DNA from: Costus lasius
Taxonomy: Eukaryota; Streptophyta; Magnoliopsida; Zingiberales; Costaceae
Assembly (NCBI GenBank): GCA_027563935.2
Contig: CM050449.1
Coordinates: forward strand, 71,204,556-71,268,555
DNA: 64,000 bases
Direction: 5' to 3'
Translations under genes and position numbers: made by a program
In this document: in pieces, positions 45,667 to 55,032 of the stretch
Position numbering within the stretch: position 1 is the first letter of the stretch
Layout: each line of letters starts with the position of its first letter
Notes under the pieces: generated by a model
Database searches by the model: none
The model's input: only the letters and a program-made list of their open reading frames with translations
Told to the model about the DNA's origin: nothing

Positions 45667-47045
45667 GACCCTGGGTATGCTGGGGTTATACCCCAGACCA
45701 TTCCATGGATCCAGCGGGGTTCTGGGGAGGAATGGAGGAGTCTAGAGGGGTGCTAGGCTGGTGTTGCAGGGAGCCTACTAGTGGAGTTAGGTTTCTAACA
45801 CTTGTGTTAAGTATGTTTTTGTAGGTACCTCGACACATCTATCCTTAGGCATGGCCTGGGGGTGCTTTGGAGTGATGAGGGATCATTCCCGTATTTCGGA
45901 GCATGGTTAACTTAACCATGGTTACCTTAACCATGGTCAGCTTAACCATGGTCACTGGAGATAACCCTGGGTTCGATCGGGGTTCAATTCTGAGACCTAG
46001 GGGCTGATCTAAGTCATCTAGGGTTTGAAGGAATATTCTTGGCATCTTGTTTAAGTGAGCACATGTTTAGCATGTGTCAACTTAAAGCCAAGATCCAATA
46101 AGGTTTGAATTGAGGATCCATTAAGAGGATTAATGGGTTCCCTCTTCATAACCCTCTTGGATCCAATATGGGGGCGAGTTCTTCACTTGGGCGAACATCA
46201 TGAACCAAGTTTGGTTCGGTTCAAGGCTTGGATGAATTCAAAATTCAAATCAGCGCCAAAGAAGGAAGGTTCCTATTCTTCCTCAAATCACTTGGCTGCA
46301 CTTGAAGGTTGGAGTTTGAATTCGAATTGGAGGCTTGAACTTGGCATTGGCGGACTGCACTATAAGAGGAACCCCTTGGCGACATTGAGGGGACTGATCA
46401 CTCTTGCTACGACGAAGTGCTGCCAAAATTCAGAGTGAAAGAGAGAGTTGTTCTTCCTAGAGGCGAGGAAGAACACTTGAAGAAGGAAGGCTTTGCTTTG
46501 GCGCATCCTTGGAGGGCAAGGATTACATCCGGCGAACACCTAGTCTTCTTCTTCACCACCGGCCAACACTTTGGAGTGGAAGCACCTTGCTGTCCACTAA
46601 GTGTTCTTGGCGTTCTTGGGCTTGGAGGCAAGCACAAGAAGGAGGACTTCATCAACAACTACCTAGGGAGGCGACCCTAGGGTTTGGACTCTTCATCACT
46701 TGGTGGAGAGTGCTTTTGGTGGGCGGCTTCTTGAGGGAGGGGGCTGTTCTCATCCATATCATTGTGTATAAGCGTTTGGAGGGTATAACTCTAAACCCTA
46801 AAACCTTGTACTGCCGTTGTTGATATTATATATTTGTGTACCTCTTCCCGGGATTAGGGAAGAGGGTCCTTTTGTATATCAAGCATTAGACTTGGTAGAG
46901 GATCGGTTTTCTGGACTTTATCGGATTTAGCTTAGGTGGGGCGCAAGTATTGTACTTGTCTCCATCCTTCGCTCGCTGTGTAGACACATATATTGCTTAG
47001 GTTTAAGCAGGCCGGTAGCTATTGATTGTTAGGTTTTGAGCAGAG
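45664..47045 (+). repeat. 3' LTR of the truncated chromovirus
   Basis: It begins TGAGACCCTGGG directly after a purine-rich GTTGGGGGAGTATTG (45650-45663) that should be the PPT. The right end is not certain: it runs at least to about 47030, where SINE copy 2 starts. Four closely spaced TTAACCATGG units lie at 45905-45955. Short ORFs inside show no family. Confidence 0.6.
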
Positions 47046-47258
47046 GAGCTCAATGGTTAAAGGGACTTGCTTCGAAAGGGGCAAGTCGAGGGTTCGAGCC
47101 CCGCTGCAGGCATGTTGGGCATGTGTTGCCAACATGTGCGTGTGTCGCCCGGGGGAGAATCCTGGACCTTGCGGACTGTGTGTCCGAGGGGGTCGGACTT
47201 GGCATGTGTTGCTTGTCGACCCTTAGTGTTGTTCGGGGGTGTGTCCTCCCTACATCAT
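47046..47258 (+). mobile_element. tRNA-derived SINE, copy 2
   Basis: It reads GAGCTCAATGG at its head, B box GGTTCGAGCCC at 47091-47101, and ends CTACATCAT at 47258. It is nearly identical to the reverse complement of copy 1. It forms an inverted pair with copy 3, separated by 14 bp. Confidence 0.78.
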
Positions 47259-47272
47259 AAAAGGTACCTTTT

Positions 47273-47497
47273 ATGATGTGGGGAGGAAGGAACACATCGC
47301 ACCTCCCGCACAACACTAAGGGTCGACAAGCAACACATGCCAAGTCCGACCCCCTCGGACACACAGTCCGCAAGGTCCAGGATTCTCCCCCGGGCGACAC
47401 ACGCACATGTTGGCAACACATGCCCAACATGCCTGCAGCGGGGCTCGAACCCTCGACTTGCCCCTTTCGAAGCAAGTCCCTTTAACCATTGAGCTGC
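47273..47497 (-). mobile_element. tRNA-derived SINE, copy 3
   Basis: This inverted copy lies next to copy 2. The centre CATAAAAGGTACCTTTTATG is a perfect palindrome. A block near 47280-47310 differs from the other copies (extra GGAACACATCGCACC). Its head joins the truncated 3' LTR of the non-autonomous element at 47498. Confidence 0.75.
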
Positions 47498-49131
47498 AAT
47501 ATATCATTTAAGAAAGGTAGCTATGTAGATTCCAAAGATCCAAAATTTGAACTGATTAAGCCAAGATGTAGAGAAAAACTAGTTCTTTTCAACAGCATAG
47601 GAATTAGAGTGTGAAGAACTATCAGACAATAAGAACATGTGCGATAGAATGCCTAATCAGATTAGCAAATCAAAATAGCATAGAAATTGTTTCAGTCTTC
47701 AAAATTTGTTAGGTCTACTAGGTTGATCTGGTGATTCTTCCATGGAACCAGGTGGTACCACAAGTGGGATGTAACATGCTCTTCCCAAATCGTTTCAGAG
47801 TTCAGGGTTCCAGCACGTCCAAGTATTTTAGATACCTGCACAAAGAAGGTTAAACATATTAGTTTTAAAGAAGAACAGAAGAACCGTGGACACGGGAGTC
47901 TGAAAACAGGGGACGTCGCGCGATGGAGCAGAGTTCGTCGGCGGACAACCGGTGGTGCACGAACTCGGAACCTGCTGCTGCTGGAGGATGGTGTGGCTGA
48001 CGAGAGGACGTGGCCGGAGCTTGGAGATGAAAGATGGCCGGACGGGGAAGATCAACGATGAAAGGCGGATCTGAGGCGGAAGCTGGGCGGAAACAGGGGA
48101 AAACGAGCGTGGAGCAGAGTTGATAGGCGGTCGTCCGGTGGTGCACGATCGCCGGACCTGCTACAGTTGGGGATCCTTGTGATGCTGGACAAGGCGTGGC
48201 CGGAGTTTGGGGTCGAACGGGGGCTTGTCGGAGGAGATCGACGGCGATCAGTGGAGAAGGGCGGAAACAGGGCGTGAGCGGAGGCGTCACCGGAAATCTC
48301 CCGATTCCGGCGATCCAGACGTCGGATGGGGCGATCCCTCCGGTTGTGGGTTCGACCTGAAAGGGAGGATGCGTGGCTGGAGTTTGAGGACGATCCGTCG
48401 GTTGGATCGTCGCTGGCGGCGAGGCGAACGGAGAGTCCAAAGCTGGACTCGGCTGGAAACTGGGTGTGGAATGCGACAGCGGCGGAAGCTTGTTTAAGCG
48501 TGGCAGAGGTGGAAGATGGATGTCGTAGAGGTTCCAAGTCCATGGAAGGTTAGAGAAGAAGATAGTGAAAGAGTTCCAAATCCATGGAACCTTCAGCTAT
48601 CAAAGGAAGAAGGGAAGAAACATCCGATAGTAACGAAAACCATTTCCATTCATTGTTAAAATCTTGTCTTCAATTCGCTTACATGTGAGAGATTACATTT
48701 TATAGAGCAGGAGGAAAAGGTTAGCTGAAAAGTTTTTGTGACCGTTGGTTGTAATGCTCAAGGAAGTCTCCAACGTCTCCTTCTCATTTTGGTAAGTCAC
48801 AGCCATCCTTTACATCATTGAGAGCTGCTTCAGCTTGTTTGGCTTGTCCTTCACGTAAGCGTTGCAGCCAAGTCTTCTCAATCTCCCTTATTTCTCTATT
48901 TGAGTTGACAGCACATCATCTTTGGACTTGAATAAGCTTGAACTAGCTTGAGCTTAGGAGATTTGACCGTAGTCATGGGACCTCATATTGTCATGGCAAA
49001 ATAAGATGGATTAGTGCCTCTATAAACATAATTGTTGACTAAGTCTATGAATAATCAAGATTTACAATAATTATGCAAAAATTGACTAAGTCAAAATTAG
49101 ATCAAATATCATGTGATATGCTCCTACATCA
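47498..49131 (-). repeat. 3' LTR of the non-autonomous element (truncated)
   Basis: This 1634-bp copy lacks the 71 bp present at 52029-52099 in the other LTR. It joins a SINE instead. The right end TACATCA is exact. A GC-rich section (about 47880-48540) contains two diverged tandem copies of a block of roughly 180 bp (about 47922-48098 and 48108-48271). Confidence 0.9.
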
Positions 49132-49148
49132 TACACCCCTGGTTCAAG
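49132..49148 (-). other. probable polypurine tract of the non-autonomous element
   Basis: On the minus strand CTTGAACCAGGGGTGTA precedes the 3' LTR. The AGGGG core is short, so this is tentative. Confidence 0.45.
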
Positions 49149-49197
49149 TGTTTCTACTCCTGGAGAAACTTAGGTTAATTAAAATGACTAGCAACAA

Positions 49198-50604
49198 TTA
49201 AACTACTAGCATGGAAATTAACAATTTATCACGCTTAGGTGGAGGCCTATAGGTGTATTCATCTTTGAGGATAGGTAGGAAGAGGAGTTGATCATGCATA
49301 AGTTGAGTGGGTTGTCTTGTTTTAACCCCTAATGTACTTCTCACAATCAATAAGCTAGGTGAAAGAAAATTCAGATTTAAACAAGACATATTAGCAAGCT
49401 CATGTAGTCCATTATAGGATCTAAGAGAAGGAAAGATAAAATCAATATGTTCAACTTGCAAAAGAGATAAAGCACTCATGTTTTCACTTTGTTTGATTGA
49501 CCTTACAGGTGGCTTAGGAGCGTGGGTAGTTGGATCTAAGAGGCATGACTCAAGGATCATGGGATCATGGGTCAAGTCTTCTAAGCCTTCAAGATGTGGT
49601 TCTCTTAATGATTGAGACTTGGGGTCTAGGTCAATGGCAAAAGGATCTAACATTGGTTCAAAGTGTGGTTCATCATGATCTATGGATGTGGATTCAACTT
49701 GGCTATCTAAGTCATCAATGATAAATGTTCCAAACTTAAGTTGTGCTATGCCTAATGGAATCTCTATAGGCAATTGATTCTCACATGTGTTAATAATGGG
49801 TTCCTTAGTTGGAATAGATGTGCTAGAGTCAAGTTGAGGCATGTATTCTAAAGAACCTATGGGTATGGGCCCTAAAATTGAAGGTAATGGTACTTCATGA
49901 TTTATTTCTTCAAATTTAGTGGTTTCATCAAGACATGTTTTAGGTTCTAAAGTAGGCTCTAATGTTTGGTTGAACTCTAGAGGATTAGGACTCTCTTGTT
50001 CAACTTGTAAATGGGGCTTTCTTAATTTCTCCATTGATTGTTGCAACTTTTTCATATGCTCCTTGAACTCATGTTGCAACTTTTTAGTTTTCTCCCTTAA
50101 CTCATCATAAGGGTGAATTATGTGTGGCATCCCTTTATGAATAAAACTATAACTCCAAGGGTTGTGAAAATAATGTCCTTGATAATCATGCATGAATTCA
50201 TTCCCTAATAAGATGTCAAATCCTTCTAAACTCATTACATCACACCAAATTTCAGTTTTCATATTGCCTAATTGAATAGGAACTAAGCATTGAAAATCAA
50301 CTAAAGTTGAAGTGAAATCATCCCAAGTTATGCAATAAGGGTTAGGATTTTTTTCTATGGTAAGGCCAAATTTTTCAAGGGATCTAGGAGATATGATATT
50401 GTAGTTGACAAAATGATCAATAATAGTTTTACATTTAAAACCATTGCACCAATTATGTGTAGTAAAACTATTAGGCCCATGTGTGAGAACCCTACATTTT
50501 TGTTTTATAGAACTATTAGGCCTATGTATAAGAGTCATATATTGTTCCCTAATAGTTATTAATTCTGTTCTAGCTATAACTTCCTGTTGAGTAAAATAAC
50601 GCAT
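49198..50604 (-). CDS. retropepsin-like protein of the non-autonomous element
   Basis: From the ATG at 50602-50604 the product is 468 residues (MRYFTQQEVIARTEL...). Residues about 50-145 look like a gypsy aspartic protease. CKTIID is followed by ISPRSLEKFGL, then a basic-to-hydrophobic run to EIWCDVMSLEGFDILLG, which matches the usual VWCDV..MDxCHILLG pattern. The catalytic Asp is kept, but the expected Ser/Thr-Gly after it is His-Phe (DHF), so proteolysis is doubtful. A Lys/Gln heptad-like segment follows (about 165-190: ELREKTKKLQHEFKEHMKKL), then a long acidic Pro/Glu/Asp-rich region. The C-terminus (about 390-468) is of unknown type. The frame is intact and AT-rich. What it does for the element is unknown. 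Confidence 0.75.
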   Translation of the reverse strand: MRYFTQQEVIARTELITIREQYMTLIHRPNSSIKQKCRVLTHGPNSFTTHNWCNGFKCKTIIDHFVNYNIISPRSLEKFGLTIEKNPNPYCITWDDFTSTLVDFQCLVPIQLGNMKTEIWCDVMSLEGFDILLGNEFMHDYQGHYFHNPWSYSFIHKGMPHIIHPYDELREKTKKLQHEFKEHMKKLQQSMEKLRKPHLQVEQESPNPLEFNQTLEPTLEPKTCLDETTKFEEINHEVPLPSILGPIPIGSLEYMPQLDSSTSIPTKEPIINTCENQLPIEIPLGIAQLKFGTFIIDDLDSQVESTSIDHDEPHFEPMLDPFAIDLDPKSQSLREPHLEGLEDLTHDPMILESCLLDPTTHAPKPPVRSIKQSENMSALSLLQVEHIDFIFPSLRSYNGLHELANMSCLNLNFLSPSLLIVRSTLGVKTRQPTQLMHDQLLFLPILKDEYTYRPPPKRDKLLISMLVV

Positions 50605-52000
50605 GATGATAAACAAGAAAATTAATGCTAGAAATGACTATTGTTTAAGTGCAGAAACTATAAACAAACCTAGCAATAAATCAGAATTGATTGCAGCAAG
50701 TTGATGACAGCAAAACAAAAATTCAGAAATCAAATGCAGAATTTCAGCATCAAATCAATATATCCAAGGCTGCACTTATAGGTGTTTTTAAACTGAAATA
50801 CGTTGATGGTTTTCCTAGGTGCAGACTTTCAGCTTCAAGCAGAGGAGCATTCCAGTCAAGGTGCTGAACCAGGGCAAATGGACCATGCTAAGGTTCAGAG
50901 GTGTGCAGGATTGAAGAACTCGGGAATCCAACCTATTGACCCAGATGGGATCCGAATCCTTCCTGCAGAATTTACTCAATAGGAAACACAGATGGTAAGC
51001 CACAGTGAACAGATTTTCCAGATGCGTTAAGCTGAGATGTTTTAGGTATCAACTGTGCAGACTTTTCTTAAAACAGGATTTTGAAACTTGCAAACCACAC
51101 AGGATAATGTGCAGCAAAAGGTTCCAGCAACAATAAAGTTATCAGGGCTGATAGCAAAATAAAAGTGCAGTAGATTCCCTATATGGATGCAGTGATGTGC
51201 ACGAGTGTTGCTGCTAATGTAAGTTGTTATGCAGGTATATAAGTGATCAGTCGAGTATTCACGTGCAGTAATGTTCAGCAGTAAATATTCAAATCCAGCT
51301 TATAAATTCCAGGTTTAGAACAAGACACAGCTCAATGTAAAGCAGGCAAACAAACACAGCACAGAATCGGCAGATTTCAAGAACTGCAGAATGGTAAGCA
51401 ACAGTGCTTACCATCCTAAATCAGATTTTGCAATTTAGCAATAAGGAACAAAGATCTATTGATTCTTGTGATAAACCTGAATTAGAATTGTTCTTAGGAC
51501 TTATGACACCTAATCAGATTAAGGGTCACAAGCTATGCGTCAGAGGTTTTATCAGAACCAAGAAGTCAAGGTGCAGAATTCAGCATGCAGGAAATAAAAT
51601 CTGAGAACCAAAACTCAACACTTAAAGGTTCTAAGCAGATTAAACATTGATACTAGCTGCAAATTCAAAAGTCATTCAACAATATCCAGAATTTTGAATC
51701 AACTCAGATATCTTAGTTGTGCAGAAAGGCTGATCAAAACTTGCGAGAAGATGTAGTAGTGTGCAGAATTGATTAGAACTTTGCAAAAATTCAAATGCAG
51801 TTTTCTTTGGCAATTTGTTCAATGCAAGTAATTTTTTTTTTCTTTTTTTTTTTTTTTTAAATCAATAAAGAGCAAACAACTTAACTAAGATGCAAAAGCA
51901 GTAAACAACTAAACATGAAAGCATGTAACATTTTTTTTTTTTTTTTATTATTAATTAAAACAAAGAGCAAACGAGGATCGGTGTGACCAGACAAGAGTTG
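50605..52000 (-). other. leader of the non-autonomous element
   Basis: About 1.4 kb between PBS and ORF with no long frame. The motif TGCAG recurs many times on the plus strand. Two poly-T runs (about 51830-51858 and 51931-51947), poly-A in element sense, lie near the PBS. Confidence 0.6.
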
Positions 52001-52022
52001 GCCACAACCTGCTCTGATACCA
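52001..52022 (-). other. primer-binding site (tRNA-iMet) of the non-autonomous element
   Basis: On the minus strand TGGTATCAGAGCAGGTTG starts 6 bp inside the 5' LTR end. It matches initiator-Met tRNA and fixes the element's orientation. Confidence 0.88.
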
Positions 52023-52028
52023 AACTGG

Positions 52029-53733
52029 TGTGGGGTGGAGACACGTGTTGTGCAAACCAGAACAAAGAGTATTTTTTTACCAGAATTCAATGCTATAGAA
52101 ATATATCATTTAAGAAAGGTAGCTATGTAGATTCCAAAGATCCAAAATTTGAACTGATTAAGCCAAGATGTAGAGAAAAACTAGTTCTTTTCAACAGCAT
52201 AGGAATTAGAGTGTGAAGAACTATCAGACAATAAGAACATGTGCGATAGAATGCCTAATCAGATTAGCAAATCAAAATAGCATAGAAATTGTTTCAGTCT
52301 TCAAAATTTGTTAGGTCTACTAGGTTGATCTGGTGATTCTTCCATGGAACCAGGTGGTACCACAAGTGGGATGTAACATGCTCTTCCCAAATCGTTTCAG
52401 AGTTCAGGGTTCCAGCACGTCCAAGTATTTTAGATACCTGCACAAAGAAGGTTAAACATATTAGTTTTAAAGAAGAACAGAAGAACCGTGGACACGGGAG
52501 TCTGAAAACAGGGGACGTCGCGCGATGGAGCAGAGTTCGTCGGCGGACAACCGGTGGTGCACGAACTCGGAACCTGCTGCTGCTGGAGGATGGTGTGGCT
52601 GACGAGAGGACGTGGCCGGAGCTTGGAGATGAAAGATGGCCGGACGGGGAAGATCAACGATGAAAGGCGGATCTGAGGCGGAAGCTGGGCGGAAACAGGG
52701 GAAAACGAGCGTGGAGCAGAGTTGATAGGCGGTCGTCCGGTGGTGCACGATCGCCGGACCTGCTACAGTTGGGGATCCTTGTGATGCTGGACAAGGCGTG
52801 GCCGGAGTTTGGGGTCGAACGGGGGCTTGTCGGAGGAGATCGACGGCGATCAGTGGAGAAGGGCGGAAACAGGGCGTGAGCGGAGGCGTCACCGGAAATC
52901 TCCCGATTCCGGCGATCCAGACGTCGGATGGGGCGATTCCTCCGGTTGTGGGTTCGACCTGAAAGGGAGGATGCGTGGCTGGAGTTTGAGGACGATCCGT
53001 CGGTTGGATCGTCGCTGGCGGCGAGGCGAACGGAGAGTCCAAAGCTGGACTCGGCTGGAAACTGGGTGTGGAATGCGACAGCGGCGGAAGCTTGTTTAAG
53101 CGTGGCAGAGGTGGAAGATGGATGTCGTAGAGGTTCCAAGTCCATGGAAGGTTAGAGAAGAAGATAGTGAAAGAGTTCCAAATCCATGGAACCTTCAGCT
53201 ATCAAAGGAAGAAGGGAAGAAACATCCGATAGTAACGAAAACCATTTCCATTCATTGTTAAAATCTTGTCTTCAATTCGCTTACATGTGAGAGATTACAT
53301 TTTATAGAGCAGGAGGAAAAGGTTAGCTGAAAAGTTTTTGTGACCGTTGGTTGTAATGCTCAAGGAAGTCTCCAACGTCTCCTTCTCATTTTGGTAAGTC
53401 ACAGCCATCCTTTACATCATTGAGAGCTGCTTCAGCTTGTTTGGCTTGTCCTTCACGTAAGCGTTGCAGCCAAGTCTTCTCAATCTCCCTTATTTCTCTA
53501 TTTGAGTTGACAGCACATCATCTTTGGACTTGAATAAGCTTGAACTAGCTTGAGCTTAGGAGATTTGACCGTAGTCATGGGACCTCATATTGTCATGGCA
53601 AAATAAGATGGATTAGTGCCTCTATAAACATAATTGTTGACTAAGTCTATGAATAATCAAGATTTACAATAATTATGCAAAAATTGACTAAGTCAAAATT
53701 AGATCAAATATCATGTGATATGCTCCTACATCA
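52029..53733 (-). repeat. 5' LTR of the non-autonomous element (complete)
   Basis: This 1705-bp LTR reads TGATGTAGGAGC...CACCCCACA in element sense. It abuts the PBS on one side and copia copy 3 on the other. The GC-rich section lies at about 52480-53145. The ORFs of 163 and 191 codons in both frames there reflect the base composition. Confidence 0.9.
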
Positions 53734-55032
53734 CTCTTCCACACCACTGCTCCACCATTCAAGCTAAAAATATAGCCTGACTGCGATCGGAAATCATCCT
53801 GGTCCGACTGGAACGAAGCGTCAGTATATCCCTCTATACTGAGTTCTTCCTGACCACCATATATCAAGAACATATCTTTGGTCCTCCGCAGATATTTTAA
53901 AATGTTCTTGACCGCAATCCAGTGCGCCAATCCTGGATTACTTTGGAATCGACTGGTCACGCTTAACCCGTAAGCGACGTCTGGGCGAGTACACAACATC
54001 GCATACATAATGGACCCAATAGCCGAAGCATAAGGCGTATTGTCCATTTCATCTTTCTCAGTCTGTGTTTGTGGACACTGACTCTTCGAAAGATTCAGAC
54101 CATGTCTGACTGGAAGATATCCACGTTTTAGAATTCTCTAAATGGAATCTCTCCAGGACCTTATCGATGTAAGTACTCTAGCACAGCCCGAGAAGCCTCT
54201 TAGATCTATCTCTGCAGATCTTCACACCTAGTACATAGGCTGCTTCTCCTAAATCTTTCATCTGAAAACATTTTCCTAACCATGCCTTAACAGCATGCAG
54301 TTCAGGAATATCGTTTCCAATGATTAAGATATCATCGACGTAGAGGATTAGGAATGTAATTACGCTCCCACTAAACCTCTTATATACACACGGGTCATCC
54401 TCGTTCTTGATGAAACCAAACTCAGAGATTGATTCATCAAAACGAATGTTCCAGCTTCTTGATGCTTGTTTCAGCCCATAAATGGACTTCTTTAACTTGC
54501 ATATTTTATGACGATCTGATGGATTAGTGAAACCTTCCGGTTGTGTCATATACACATCCTCGTCCAGATTTCCATTGAGGAAAGCTGTTTTCACATCCAT
54601 CTGCCAGATCTCATAATCGTAATATGCTGCTATCGCGAAAAGAATCCGAATAGACTTAAAACATGGCTACAGGTGAGAAAGTTTCATCATAATCTAACCC
54701 GTAGATTTGTTTTGAAACCTTTCGCAACTAGCCTGCCCTTATAGGTGACCACGTTACCATCCATGTCAATCTTCTTCTTGAAGATCCATTTACAGCCTAT
54801 AGGGATTACTCCCGGAGGCGGATCAACCAAATCCCAGACTTGGTTATCTGACATGGAGTCCATCTCGGCTCGCATAGCATCAAGCCATCTAGCTGACTCC
54901 GGTCCACTGACCGCATCCGCATAAGTTAGGGGTTCATCATTTTCAATGATATAGACTCCGTCATAGCGCTCAGGCTGTCGACGGATCCTTCCCGATCTTC
55001 GCGGTTCCCGTGTTATTTGAGCCTCAGGTTGT
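53734..55032 (-). pseudogene. copia copy 3 reverse transcriptase and partial RNase H, frameshifted
   Basis: Aligned to copy 1, it shows about four net +1 changes: near 55043-55049, 54707-54711, 54656-54663 and 54123-54127, three of them within short A/T runs. It also has TAG at 54178-54180 where copy 1 has CAG. YVDDILIIG and the start of RNase H (YTDASFQSD) survive. It ends at 53734 where the non-autonomous LTR begins. Confidence 0.88.

Larger units (their letters stand above)
47498..53733 (-). mobile_element. young non-autonomous LTR retrotransposon with one retropepsin-like ORF
   Basis: The LTRs (47498-49131, truncated by about 71 bp at its outer-left end, and 52029-53733) match at a constant offset of 4602. 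I found one difference in the parts compared. A tRNA-iMet PBS adjoins the right LTR, so the element reads on the minus strand. The 2.9-kb interior has a single intact ORF and no Gag, RT, RNase H or integrase. It must depend on proteins from other elements. It was inserted in the RNase H gene of copia copy 3 (next base 53734). Confidence 0.88.

Noticed and set aside
47865..48543. ORFs of 163 and 191 codons on the minus strand and about 75-96 on the plus strand, repeated at 52467-53155
   Set aside because: They lie in a GC-rich part of an LTR, are open in several frames at once, and are repeated only because the LTR is. No domain is recognisable.
49530..50110. Plus-strand ORFs of 63 codons within the non-autonomous element
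   Set aside because: They are shadows of the 468-codon minus-strand ORF.
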